A DNA stretch of 64,000 nt from Algorimicrobium algoritergicola (lineage in GTDB: Bacteria; Bacteroidota; Bacteroidia; Flavobacteriales; Flavobacteriaceae): NCBI RefSeq assembly GCF_008086165.1, contig NZ_VSKL01000001.1, positions 1,223,068-1,287,067 on the forward strand, given 5' to 3'. The translations under genes were made by a program, and so were the position numbers. Of this stretch, positions 18,091 to 27,245 are shown piece by piece. The notes below the pieces were generated by a model that saw nothing but the letters and a program-made list of their open reading frames with translations, was not told the origin of the DNA and did not search any database. Within the stretch, counting starts at the first letter, position 1. The number at the start of each line of letters is the position of its first letter.

Positions 18091-18183
18091 AATTATTAAA
18101 TTATAAAATTAATACTAATGAGGCGTTGCTATTTGTTGAAAGTATATCATAAAGATAGGAAATATCTGAAACATTTTTAATTA

Positions 18184-18972
18184 TTATTTTAAATTATTTG
18201 GGATTTCACAAATTGGTATCGCATTCATTTTATGCTTATTAGCATTATTCAAGCGTTTATATATTTTGAAAACAGTGTGATTCCGGCCTTCAAATTCAGT
18301 CTCTTTTCTCCCAGCTTCATCCATGGTCATGGCCCATTCTAACTCGGGATAAGAGGCGCCAATCTGGTCTTCGTCACTTCGGGAATCGCCAAATAAACCA
18401 TCACTTGGCGCAGCCTTCATTATGGTAGCAGGTACGTTTAAAAATTGACCTATAGCATAAACTTCAGATTTCATTAAATCGGCAATGGGGCTTAAATCCA
18501 CACCGCCATCACCATACTTGGTGTAAAATCCAACGCCAAAATCTTCAACTTTATTTCCTGTTCCTGCAACGAGTAATTTTTGCAGTCCAGCATAGTAATA
18601 TAGCGTCGTCATGCGTAATCGTGCGCGCGTGTTTGCTAAAGCCATATCTACAATGTCTTGATTGCCTTCTAAAGAAACTTCGGTTTTAAATTCTTCAAAA
18701 ACTGGTGTTAAATCGGTTTGGGTATCGCGAACGTTTGGATATGTTTTCTTAAGAAAGGCTATGTGTTCTTGTCCACGTGATACGTGGCTTTGTGCTTGAT
18801 GGATTGGCATTTCAATACACAAAACATCTAAACCTGTCTTGGCGCAAAGGGTTGAGGTCACTGCCGAATCTATTCCACCTGAAATACCTACAACAAAACC
18901 ATTAACTTTAGCGTTTGTAGCATAATTAGTGAGCCAAGTTACTATGTGATCGATAATTTTTTCTGTTTGCAT
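18184..18972 (-). CDS. nadE: NAD synthetase, ammonia-dependent
   Basis: It adenylates and amidates nicotinate adenine dinucleotide to NAD in the cytoplasm. The 262-residue protein has the PP-loop SGGIDSA (with GISGG before it), the substrate region GTGNKVEDFGVGF and the KYGDGGVDLSPI segment. There is no nitrilase domain, so ammonia rather than glutamine is the expected donor. It is divergent from gldB across a 93-bp spacer; the nadE-gldBC neighbourhood is known from other gliding flavobacteria. Confidence 0.95.
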   Translation of the reverse strand: MQTEKIIDHIVTWLTNYATNAKVNGFVVGISGGIDSAVTSTLCAKTGLDVLCIEMPIHQAQSHVSRGQEHIAFLKKTYPNVRDTQTDLTPVFEEFKTEVSLEGNQDIVDMALANTRARLRMTTLYYYAGLQKLLVAGTGNKVEDFGVGFYTKYGDGGVDLSPIADLMKSEVYAIGQFLNVPATIMKAAPSDGLFGDSRSDEDQIGASYPELEWAMTMDEAGRKETEFEGRNHTVFKIYKRLNNANKHKMNAIPICEIPNNLK

Positions 18973-18999
18973 TTAATGGATTTTTTAAACAAAGTGATG

Positions 19000-19007
19000 T
19001 ACCTTTG
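19000..19007 (+). promoter_or_regulatory. -7 box of gldBC
   Basis: TACCTTTG is an exact TAnnTTTG match in the nadE-gldB divergent spacer, 58 bases upstream of the gldB start. The -33 element is not obvious. Confidence 0.55.
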
Positions 19008-19065
19008 CCTCACAAAAATATAGCAATCGTTGGACTAATAAAAATTAACAACCTATAAGTTTTTT

Positions 19066-20031
19066 ATGAAGTATTTAGTAAGTTTTCTTTTAGTTTTCTG
19101 CCTCTTTTCTTGCGAACAAGAAAGCCAAGTTGAACAGGACATTGAAAAGATAGATGTTAATTTTACAGTGGAACGTTTTGATAAGGCTTTTGGAAATGCA
19201 ACTCCTGAAGAATTGCCAAAACTTAAAGCTGCTTTTCCATTTATGTTTCCAGAGCAGTATCCTGATGAGTTTTGGGAAGCACGAATGCAAGATACGTTGC
19301 AACAACAATTAATGACAGAAAGTAGTCAAATTTTTGATGATTTCAGTCAAGAGAAAGATGACATTACTAGACTTTTTCAGCATGTAAAATTCTATTTCCC
19401 AGAATTTAGAATTCCGCGAGTTATTACAACCACATCATCCGTAGATTATAGAAATAAAGTAATTGTAACAGATACCTTAGTGTTAATTTCTATTGACACG
19501 TATTTAGGAAAGGATCATAAGTTTTATGATGGAATTTCAACTTATTTAAAAGCTAATTTTGAAAGGAATCAGATGGTGGTAGATTTAGCTGCTGCTTATG
19601 CCGAAAAACAGGCCTATCAAACGGCAAGAAAAACCTTGTTGGACGAAATGATTTATTATGGGAAACAGCTGTATTTTAAAGATATGATGATTCCATTTGT
19701 TTCAGATGCTGATAAAATAGGCTATACAGAAACGCAATTAGAATGGGCCGTTGAGAACGAATGGTTTATTTGGAATTATTTTATTGGCGAAGAATTGCTG
19801 TATGATACCAATGCCAAATTACCATCCAGATTTATTAATCCTGCGCCTTTCTCCAAGTTTTATTTGGAGCAAGTAGATAATGAATCGCCAGGTAGAGTTG
19901 GTCAATATATAGGTTGGCAAATAGTTAAATCCTATATGGCGAATAATGATGTAACTATAAAAAGTATGTTAACGGCAGAACCTTTAGAAATTTTTAATAA
20001 TAGTAAATATAAACCAAAAGATAATGGCTAA
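19066..20031 (+). CDS. gldB: Gliding motility lipoprotein GldB
   Basis: An envelope lipoprotein required for gliding in Flavobacterium johnsoniae; its biochemical role is not settled. The 321-residue protein has a lipoprotein signal peptide with lipobox LFSC (Cys16), then EQESQVEQDIEKIDVNFTVE and the conserved AFPFMFPEQYPDEFWEARMQ segment seen in GldB. It overlaps gldC by eight bases, so the pair is co-translated. The gldKLMN secretion genes are 30 kb away in the same window. Confidence 0.93.
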   Translation: MKYLVSFLLVFCLFSCEQESQVEQDIEKIDVNFTVERFDKAFGNATPEELPKLKAAFPFMFPEQYPDEFWEARMQDTLQQQLMTESSQIFDDFSQEKDDITRLFQHVKFYFPEFRIPRVITTTSSVDYRNKVIVTDTLVLISIDTYLGKDHKFYDGISTYLKANFERNQMVVDLAAAYAEKQAYQTARKTLLDEMIYYGKQLYFKDMMIPFVSDADKIGYTETQLEWAVENEWFIWNYFIGEELLYDTNAKLPSRFINPAPFSKFYLEQVDNESPGRVGQYIGWQIVKSYMANNDVTIKSMLTAEPLEIFNNSKYKPKDNG

Positions 20032-20356
20032 TTTGAAATCAACGATAGAGCTAACAGTTGAATTAGATGAAAATCGTGTACCCGAACATTTAACCTGGAC
20101 AGCCCAAGATGGTGGTATAGATAATGAAGAAGCAAAAGCAATGTTACTGTCTGTTTGGGACAATAAAAAGCAAGAAACGTTGCGTATTGATTTGTGGACT
20201 AAAGATATGCCTGTTGATGAAATGAAATTGTTTTTTCATCAAACTTTAGTTGCTATGAGTGACACGTTTAATCGTGCCACTCAAGATGAAAAAATGACGG
20301 CAACTATGAAGGATTTTTGCGATTATTTTGCTGAAAAATTAGAGCTAAAGAAATAG
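20024..20356 (+). CDS. gldC: Gliding motility protein GldC
   Basis: A 110-residue protein without a signal peptide, matching GldC (LKSTIELTVELDENRVPEHL, then AQDGGIDNEEAKAM and FCDYFAEKLELKK). Mutations in its Flavobacterium counterpart weaken gliding; its molecular role is unknown. It overlaps the end of gldB by eight bases. No terminator is evident after it. Confidence 0.93.
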   Translation: MANLKSTIELTVELDENRVPEHLTWTAQDGGIDNEEAKAMLLSVWDNKKQETLRIDLWTKDMPVDEMKLFFHQTLVAMSDTFNRATQDEKMTATMKDFCDYFAEKLELKK

Positions 20357-20445
20357 GAAAACGTTTTAAACAGCTTGTTGTTACCTGATAATCATTTAGA
20401 AAAACATTCGTTTTTCATTTTAACGGAAAAACTTGGGAACATGCT

Positions 20446-20453
20446 TATATTTG
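20446..20453 (+). promoter_or_regulatory. Isolated -7 box facing a convergent gene
   Basis: TATATTTG matches the -7 consensus exactly. Eight bases further, at 20461, an ATG opens a 14-codon frame ending at a TAA just inside the convergent gene. It could drive a small antisense transcript or be chance; no -33 element is clear. Confidence 0.3.
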
Positions 20454-20488
20454 AATTGCAATGAAGAAAACGCATCACGCGTCACGTA

Positions 20489-21286
20489 CTACTTCGAATT
20501 TATAATAAAGCTGGCTTCTACTTGAATCAACCAATCAGCATCCGAAGAGTGTGCAACATATTTATAAACACTCCCTTTTAAATTAAGTGGTAAATAGCGG
20601 TTTTGGGTAATTAATTTTCCTACTCCAGCTCCTAATGGAATAGTCCATTGCTTATTGCTCTCCGCATTCCAGTTTGCAGTAATATTGGGGCTAGAATAGA
20701 CATACCAACCGTTTTTTAAATTCTTTGATAGTATAATTTCAGAATTCAAAAAATTAACCTTTTCTGTATTACTATTTCCCGCAATCGACAGAAAGTTTTG
20801 TAGCCTAAACCCGTAGGTAAAAGTATTTGCTTGCTTTATAATGACAACTGTTGGACTTACAGAAAGCTTATCAAACCCTAAAGATTTATTAATCGATGGA
20901 AACAGAATAGCAGGGCCAAATCCCCAAGTAAAATTGCTGATTTTTGAAGGTGTTATGACGGACATAATTTGGATATTTCCAAAACCATTTTCATAACCTC
21001 TAATTGAAGGCGCATTTATCACTGGTATTTTAACGTTATTTATAAGGAGCCATTTTTGAGATATTGCCGTAGGAATTGTGGTTTGTAATTTTAAAACATT
21101 CATATTTTCATTAGAAATAGAAAGATTATAATGAAGTGGAATAACCGCCAAATTGGCAATTGGACTTTGTATTTTGTACTCAAGACTTGTGAGATCGGAA
21201 TTATAATCTTCAGAACCGAACTTTTCTTGTGTGTAAACAGGAAGTAGAAATAACCAAAAACATAGCAATAGTGTAAATTTTTTCAT
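20489..21286 (-). CDS. Predicted outer-membrane channel-like protein
   Basis: A 265-residue exported protein with a signal peptide (MKKFTLLLCFWLFLLPVYTQ). The rest is rich in alternating beta-strands, with segments such as TWGFGPAILFPSI, FTYGFRLQNFLSI and a final strand DWLIQVEASFI. The pattern resembles neuromedin U/phenol-degradation-type transporter barrels (PF13557-like), but I assign this from overall pattern, not a firm motif. It is monocistronic, with 228 bp of plain AT-rich DNA between it and rodA. Confidence 0.55.
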   Translation of the reverse strand: MKKFTLLLCFWLFLLPVYTQEKFGSEDYNSDLTSLEYKIQSPIANLAVIPLHYNLSISNENMNVLKLQTTIPTAISQKWLLINNVKIPVINAPSIRGYENGFGNIQIMSVITPSKISNFTWGFGPAILFPSINKSLGFDKLSVSPTVVIIKQANTFTYGFRLQNFLSIAGNSNTEKVNFLNSEIILSKNLKNGWYVYSSPNITANWNAESNKQWTIPLGAGVGKLITQNRYLPLNLKGSVYKYVAHSSDADWLIQVEASFIINSK

Positions 21287-21514
21287 AACTGTATTTTTAA
21301 ATTAATACTGAATTGAATTTATTGACTTACGCTATAAGTAATCAGAGAGTATTATAAAGATAGAAAAACAAATTGTAATAATTTGATAATCATACATTTA
21401 AATATAAAATTAATTTTACTTTTTTATGAATTAAAATTTTAATACGTTTCTAGTTGAAGAATATTTAATGAAATGAACCTACAGATATATGATGCAAAAT
21501 TACATCAAGTATGC

Positions 21515-22792
21515 TTACCACTCATTAATCCGATTAGAATCCAGCTTAATAAAAATAAATAGTAAAATGGTAAAGCCCCAAAGTCCGGAACCACCATAAC
21601 TAAAAAAGGGTAGTGGAATACCAATGGTAGGAATTAAGCCCATTACCATGCCTATATTAATCATGAAATGAAAGAATATTATGGAGGCAACGCTATAACC
21701 ATATACGCGACTAAATTGCGATTTTTGGAGTTCCGCCAAATGGAGGATTCGTAATAATAGGAGCACAAAAACTAACACGACAAAGGTGGTTCCTGCAAAG
21801 CCCCATTCCTCACCAACAGTACTAAATATATAATCGGTATGTTGTTCGGGAACAAATTTTCCAGTGGTTCGTGTGCCTTCTAAATAGCCTTTGCCTTTCC
21901 AGCCACCAGAACTAATAGCTTTTTCAGATTCATAGAGATTATAAAGAATGTCGCGTTGCATTTCTTGAATTTTCACCGGATCCTTCTCTAATCGAAGCCA
22001 TAAACTAATCCGATCCTTTTGATGCGCTTGTAAAATATTCGTATAAAAAAAGTTTATTGAAAAGGAGATAATAGCAGCCGCAATTAGCATAGCTAATGGT
22101 TGTAATAACGATGGTCGCCGTTTTCTTAAAAAATGAAATGCAAATATTAAAACAGCCGAAGCTACAATAGTAATTATAATGCCAAATTTTAAAGCGGCTA
22201 TAGATATAAATGCCAAAACTAAAACAATAGATAAGTAAATTTTTGGTAAGCCTTCTCTATATAAAACAAAGAAAAAAGAGGTGTAAACAAGTGTGCTTCC
22301 AGCATCGTTTTGCATGAGCACTAAGATAGCAGGAAGTGCTATTATAATGCAAAGGCGTATTTGATCTTTAAAGGTCTTAATATCGGTATTTAAATCACTA
22401 ACATATTTGGCAACCGCTAAAGCTGTGGCTGCCTTAGCAAACTCACTAGGTTGAATAGTCATACCACCAATACCATACCATGAAATAGCGCCATTTACTT
22501 TTTTTCCAAAGAGAAACAACCCAATTAAGGATAGCATGCTAATCAGGTAAATAACACTCGAAAACCGTTCATAAAATTTGGCTTCAATAGATAATATTAA
22601 GACAATAAGAAAAAACGTTAATATAATAAAAATGAGCTGCTTGCCGTATGGCTGCGAAAAATCAAAATAATCTATAGTTTCACCAATATGAGAAGCTGAT
22701 AAAATGTTCATCCAACCAAACCCAACTAACATCATAAATAAAACGATGGTAATCCAGTCAAACTTAAAATATCTGTTTGTTTCTCTTGTCAT
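21515..22792 (-). CDS. rodA: Rod-shape SEDS peptidoglycan polymerase RodA
   Basis: An inner-membrane glycosyltransferase that polymerises lipid II for lateral wall growth, partnered by PBP2. The 425-residue protein has about ten membrane segments and the SEDS-family signatures GIGGMTIQPSEFAKAATALA and, near the C-terminus, GIPLPFFSYGGSGL. It is the last gene of the mre operon, 12 bp after PBP2, so its stoichiometry with its transpeptidase partner is probably fixed by co-transcription. Confidence 0.94.
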   Translation of the reverse strand: MTRETNRYFKFDWITIVLFMMLVGFGWMNILSASHIGETIDYFDFSQPYGKQLIFIILTFFLIVLILSIEAKFYERFSSVIYLISMLSLIGLFLFGKKVNGAISWYGIGGMTIQPSEFAKAATALAVAKYVSDLNTDIKTFKDQIRLCIIIALPAILVLMQNDAGSTLVYTSFFFVLYREGLPKIYLSIVLVLAFISIAALKFGIIITIVASAVLIFAFHFLRKRRPSLLQPLAMLIAAAIISFSINFFYTNILQAHQKDRISLWLRLEKDPVKIQEMQRDILYNLYESEKAISSGGWKGKGYLEGTRTTGKFVPEQHTDYIFSTVGEEWGFAGTTFVVLVFVLLLLRILHLAELQKSQFSRVYGYSVASIIFFHFMINIGMVMGLIPTIGIPLPFFSYGGSGLWGFTILLFIFIKLDSNRINEW

Positions 22793-22804
22793 AAAAATTA
22801 ATTA

Positions 22805-24727
22805 CTAATGTAATTTGCTTTTTAATTTTTCAACTTCTTCAGGTGGAATTGGTTGAAAAGTGGATTGCCTATTAATTTTGAATGGTACACCAGAATACGG
22901 TTTCAAATATTCATGTTCCAGACTATAGGTTAAAATCCAGTCTTGTAAATCGGTTCTTGTAATGGTTTCATTAATATATTTTTCAATCATTAAACTGGCA
23001 ATTTTTCCAGCATAAGTAGAACCGTAATGGCCATTTTCAACAAAAACAGCAATGGCAATTTTAGGATCATCTTTAGGTGCAAATGCTATAAATAAGGAAT
23101 GATCTGTTAATTGTGTTCGTTTGCCTTCTATTATGGCAAAATTTTCGGCAGTTCCCGTTTTTCCACAAATTTCAATACCAGGAACACGCAATGAACGTGC
23201 AGTTCCATTATTTTCATACACATCAAATAAGCCTTCTACTACAGGTTCAAAATATTTTTTATCAACGGTTGTATAGTTTGGTGTGGTAAACTTCGGGTCT
23301 AATTTTTGACCTTCAATATGCTTAATAATATGTGGTGTATAATAAAACCCGCGATTCGCAATTGTAGCGGTCATATTGGCTAAATGTACAGGTGTGACTA
23401 AAATTTCACCTTGACCAATGGAGTTTGAAATAATAGTAGTAGCACCCCAATTAAAATCGGGATACCATTTGTCATAATACGCACCATCTGGAATGTTTCC
23501 TTTTTTTCCGATAGGTAAATCGGTTCCTAAAAACTGCCCTAAACCAAAGCTTTTTACATGCTCGCTCCATATATCCATAGCTTTGCTAGAATTAGGAACA
23601 ATATCCAAACTACGTCTAAATATGGTGGCAAAATAGGAGTTACAGGATTTAGCAATACCCGTTACTAAATCGCGATTGCCACCACCGCAGTGGCATGCCA
23701 TTGTTCCCCGACGGCCATAACGGTAAACACCAGAGCAAAACACGTTAGTTTGTGGTGTAATTACGCCTTCTTGTAAAGCGGTTAAGGCAACAATAGCTTT
23801 AAAAGGCGATCCAGGTTCGTGAACCCTTAAAAGTCCTTTGTCTATTAGTGGTAAATGAATACTGTCATTATATAATTTGGTGTAGTTTCTAGAGCGTTTT
23901 CGTCCAACCAATAAATTTGGATCATATGAAGGTGCTGAAACTAAAGCCAAAATCTCACCCGTTTTTGGTTCTAGAGCAACTATACCACCACGTTTGTTGG
24001 ACATGAGTAATTCACCATATTCCTGTAATCTTTGGTCAATAGTAATGGTGATGTCTTTACCTTGTTTAGGTATGGTATCATGAATGCCTTCTTGATATGG
24101 CCCAATATCCCGATTGAAACGATCTTTTTGAATGAATTTAATACCTTTTACACCACGCAACTCTTCTTCATAAGATAATTCTACACCTTGCTTTCCAATT
24201 AAATCACCCATAATATAATAGGGATTTTTTTCAATCTGACTTGGCGTAGCTTCAGCAATAAAACCTAAAACATTGGCGCCAACCGTTGTTTGATAATCAC
24301 GAAGCAGACGTTTTTGAATATAGAACCCTTCGTATTTTCGCATTTTTTCTTGCAACACGGCATAATCTTCTTTTGATAAATGGGCTATAAAAACATAGGG
24401 TAATCTAGGCGAATAATTATAAGCACGCTTATAGGTTTTTATAAACTGCTCTTTTGTTATTTTTAAAAGTGAACAAAATTCGGTTGTATCCAATGGTTTT
24501 ACGTCACGAGGGATAACCATCACATCATAAGATGGCTGGTTGCCTACTAAAAGCTTATTATTTCTATCGTAAACAAAGCCACGTTTTGGGTAATCGTATA
24601 CTTTACGAATAGCATTGTCATTTAGGATATCATGCGCTTCTGCGGAATATATCTGCAAATAGAATAGCCTACCAATAAAGGTAAAACCTACTAGAATAAT
24701 AATAAAAAAGAGTAAAAATTGTCGCAT
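22805..24727 (-). CDS. mrdA: Penicillin-binding protein 2 (elongation transpeptidase)
   Basis: A 640-residue class B PBP that cross-links peptidoglycan during elongation. One N-terminal membrane anchor (1-25) is followed by the pedestal domain (RGFVYDRNNKLL) and the transpeptidase. The catalytic motifs are SPFK (Ser307-Lys310), SCN (Ser361-Asn363) and GKTGT near residue 520. Between the first two lies a Cys/His-rich stretch (MACHCGGGN) corresponding to a variable loop in this family. The start overlaps the mreD stop by one base. Confidence 0.94.
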   Translation of the reverse strand: MRQFLLFFIIILVGFTFIGRLFYLQIYSAEAHDILNDNAIRKVYDYPKRGFVYDRNNKLLVGNQPSYDVMVIPRDVKPLDTTEFCSLLKITKEQFIKTYKRAYNYSPRLPYVFIAHLSKEDYAVLQEKMRKYEGFYIQKRLLRDYQTTVGANVLGFIAEATPSQIEKNPYYIMGDLIGKQGVELSYEEELRGVKGIKFIQKDRFNRDIGPYQEGIHDTIPKQGKDITITIDQRLQEYGELLMSNKRGGIVALEPKTGEILALVSAPSYDPNLLVGRKRSRNYTKLYNDSIHLPLIDKGLLRVHEPGSPFKAIVALTALQEGVITPQTNVFCSGVYRYGRRGTMACHCGGGNRDLVTGIAKSCNSYFATIFRRSLDIVPNSSKAMDIWSEHVKSFGLGQFLGTDLPIGKKGNIPDGAYYDKWYPDFNWGATTIISNSIGQGEILVTPVHLANMTATIANRGFYYTPHIIKHIEGQKLDPKFTTPNYTTVDKKYFEPVVEGLFDVYENNGTARSLRVPGIEICGKTGTAENFAIIEGKRTQLTDHSLFIAFAPKDDPKIAIAVFVENGHYGSTYAGKIASLMIEKYINETITRTDLQDWILTYSLEHEYLKPYSGVPFKINRQSTFQPIPPEEVEKLKSKLH

Positions 24728-25230
24728 TAAGTTTTCCTACTGAATAAAATGGTTGTTATTAAACACAGTATAATAGTGAATATACTTGAAAATAACGTTT
24801 TTTGGAGCACCAAAATTATGTCATTAAAGTTAAATATTTCTAAAGCGAATAGAATGAAGTGGTGAATGAGAATTAAGATGACAAAATAAATGACTTTGGC
24901 TCCAAAATCGACATTTTTAAACTTAATAGTATGATGCTCATAGACTGATCCAAAGCAGAATTTAAGCACAACGGGCCTAATAAATGCTGTAGTTACTGCT
25001 GCAGCGGCATGAATACCTCCTGAATCTAAAAAAACATCAATTGTCAATCCCAAGGCAAAACTTAATAAAAGAAAAATAAGGCGGTTGTTATTTACAGGAA
25101 ATAGTAAGATAAAAATAACATAAACATACGGATTTATAAACCCTAAAAAGTTAATATGATTTAATACCAAAACCTGCGCCAAAACAAGCACAATAAACTG
25201 AACGCTAAATAAAAGGACGTTATTATTCAT
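24727..25230 (-). CDS. mreD: Rod shape-determining protein MreD
   Basis: A 167-residue integral membrane protein with about five hydrophobic segments. It joins MreC and the elongation complex in the inner membrane. Sequence similarity within MreD is low, so the call rests on hydrophobicity, length and position: it overlaps mreC by eight bases and mrdA by one. SFALGLTIDVFLDSGGIHAA is the most MreD-like segment. Confidence 0.9.
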   Translation of the reverse strand: MNNNVLLFSVQFIVLVLAQVLVLNHINFLGFINPYVYVIFILLFPVNNNRLIFLLLSFALGLTIDVFLDSGGIHAAAAVTTAFIRPVVLKFCFGSVYEHHTIKFKNVDFGAKVIYFVILILIHHFILFALEIFNFNDIILVLQKTLFSSIFTIILCLITTILFSRKT

Positions 25231-26047
25231 TGTTAGGTTTTAGTAAACTGTTTATCTCTGATTTGTCAATATTTTCTATAATGTACACATATTCAATATC
25301 GGTCATGTCATTAAAAAGCTTGACGTCTATCGTGTAGAAATTTTCAGCAACATCTAATCTGAAATCTTGAATCGTTCCAATAGGAATTCCTTTTGGAAAA
25401 ATTACCGAACGCCCAGAAGTTACAATAGTATCACCTTTTTTTAAGGGTGCAATTTTAGAAATTTCATTCAACTGAACAACGTGTGGCGATTTGGTATCCC
25501 ACATCAATGATCCAAAATGATTGGTGTTTTTTAATTGGGCACTAATTTTAATGTTGGTATTTAAAATGGATAAAACCGTTGCGAATTTGTTGCTCGTTTG
25601 ATCTACTATTCCTAAAATTCCATTTGGTGTAATAACACCGAAATCTTGTTGAATGCTATCACGTTTTCCGCGATTAATAAGTAAGACATTATTTTTTACA
25701 GAATAACTATTTTTTATCACACGCGCCGTTGTAAACTTATAATTCACACCTGAATAAATACTGTCTGATCTAAAACTAGAGTTAATAGTATCGTTTGGCG
25801 TGTATAGAATAGAATTTAAACGTGCGTTTTCTTCTTGTAAAAGTTGGTTTTGCGATTCTAAATTGAAATAAACGGTTAAGTTATTTACGGAATTATAAAC
25901 ACCGCCTGTAACAAAATTAGCCGAATTTATAAACTTACTTTTATGATAAGAATGTGATTGAATAGTGAAAACAACGGCAATAAAAAGCAACAGGAAATAC
26001 AACAAAAAAGTTTTGTTTCTTAAAAAGAATTTAATGATTTGTTGCAT
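25223..26047 (-). CDS. mreC: Rod shape-determining protein MreC
   Basis: A 274-residue bitopic periplasmic protein that scaffolds the elongasome. It has one N-terminal membrane segment (about 13-30), a coiled coil (QNQLLQEENARLNSIL) and a two-barrel C-terminal domain (VITPNGILGIVDQTSNKFA, then KGDTIVTSGRSVIFPKGIPI). It starts 11 bp after mreB and overlaps mreD. Confidence 0.93.
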   Translation of the reverse strand: MQQIIKFFLRNKTFLLYFLLLFIAVVFTIQSHSYHKSKFINSANFVTGGVYNSVNNLTVYFNLESQNQLLQEENARLNSILYTPNDTINSSFRSDSIYSGVNYKFTTARVIKNSYSVKNNVLLINRGKRDSIQQDFGVITPNGILGIVDQTSNKFATVLSILNTNIKISAQLKNTNHFGSLMWDTKSPHVVQLNEISKIAPLKKGDTIVTSGRSVIFPKGIPIGTIQDFRLDVAENFYTIDVKLFNDMTDIEYVYIIENIDKSEINSLLKPNNE

Positions 26048-26058
26048 GATTTAGTATG

Positions 26059-27087
26059 CTATTTTATCAAGACGCTTTTAAACTTTGATAAATTTTTAAG
26101 AGTGATACCTGTTCCACGTACTACTGCACGTAAAGGATCTTCAGCAATGTACACTGGTAAATCCGTTTTTTGCGATAAACGCTTATCTAATCCACGAAGC
26201 ATAGAACCACCACCAGCTAAATAAATACCGGTATTATAAATATCGGCAGCTAATTCTGGAGGCGTTTGAGATAGTGTTTCCATAACAGCATCTTCAATAC
26301 GTAAAATAGATTTATCAAGTGCTTTAGCAATTTCACGGTAGGAAATTTGTACTTGTTTTGGCTTACCTGTTAGTAAATCACGACCTTGAACACTCATGTC
26401 TTCTGGAGGTAATTCTAAATCTTCGGTAGCAGCACCAATTTGAATTTTTATTTTTTCAGCAGTACGTTCACCCACATATAAATTGTGTTGTGTACGCATG
26501 TAATAAATAATATCATTAGTGAAAACATCACCAGCAATTTTAACCGATTTATCACAAACAATTCCACCTAAAGCAATAACGGCAATCTCGGTAGTACCAC
26601 CACCTATATCCACAATCATGTTTCCTTTCGGTTGCATAATATCCACGCCAATACCAATAGCTGCAGCCATAGGTTCGTGAATTAGATAGACTTCTTTACC
26701 ATTAACACGTTCACAAGATTCCTTAACCGCACGCATTTCTACTTCTGTAATGCCTGAAGGAATACAAACAACCATGCGTAAGGATGGTGGAAATAATTTT
26801 TTCTTAAGGGCAGGAATATTTTTTATAAACAGACTTATCATTTGCTCACTCGCATCAAAATCAGCAATTACACCATCTTTTAGTGGTCTTATTGTTTTAA
26901 TGTTTTCATGAGTTTTTCCTTGCATTAAGCTGGCTTCTTTTCCAACGGCAATTATTTTCCCAGAAATTCTATCGCGTGCAACAATAGAGGGACTATCTAC
27001 AACCACCTTGTCATTATGAATAATAAGAGTGTTTGCAGTACCTAAATCTATCGCAATTTCTTCGGTTAAGAAGTCAAAAAATCCCAT
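26059..27087 (-). CDS. mreB: Rod shape-determining protein MreB
   Basis: A bacterial actin that forms membrane-associated filaments guiding side-wall synthesis. The 342-residue protein shows the ATP-binding signatures DLGTANTLI, DIGGGTTEIAVI and LAGGGSMLRGL, plus HEPMAAAIGIG. It is first in the five-gene mre/mrd cluster; the 158-bp spacer to purH contains no terminator, so purH transcription may read through. Confidence 0.96.
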   Translation of the reverse strand: MGFFDFLTEEIAIDLGTANTLIIHNDKVVVDSPSIVARDRISGKIIAVGKEASLMQGKTHENIKTIRPLKDGVIADFDASEQMISLFIKNIPALKKKLFPPSLRMVVCIPSGITEVEMRAVKESCERVNGKEVYLIHEPMAAAIGIGVDIMQPKGNMIVDIGGGTTEIAVIALGGIVCDKSVKIAGDVFTNDIIYYMRTQHNLYVGERTAEKIKIQIGAATEDLELPPEDMSVQGRDLLTGKPKQVQISYREIAKALDKSILRIEDAVMETLSQTPPELAADIYNTGIYLAGGGSMLRGLDKRLSQKTDLPVYIAEDPLRAVVRGTGITLKNLSKFKSVLIK

Positions 27088-27245
27088 GTGCTTAAGTCGT
27101 TTATTTGAGGGTTGTTAATCAAATCTTGTAAATGTAATAAAAGTATTGCAATTATTATCTGTGGTTTACTTTTTGGATGATTTTTATATCTATTTTATTT
27201 GAAATTTCATTGAAAGCAAAAATGAATTTCACTTTCATAAAAATA

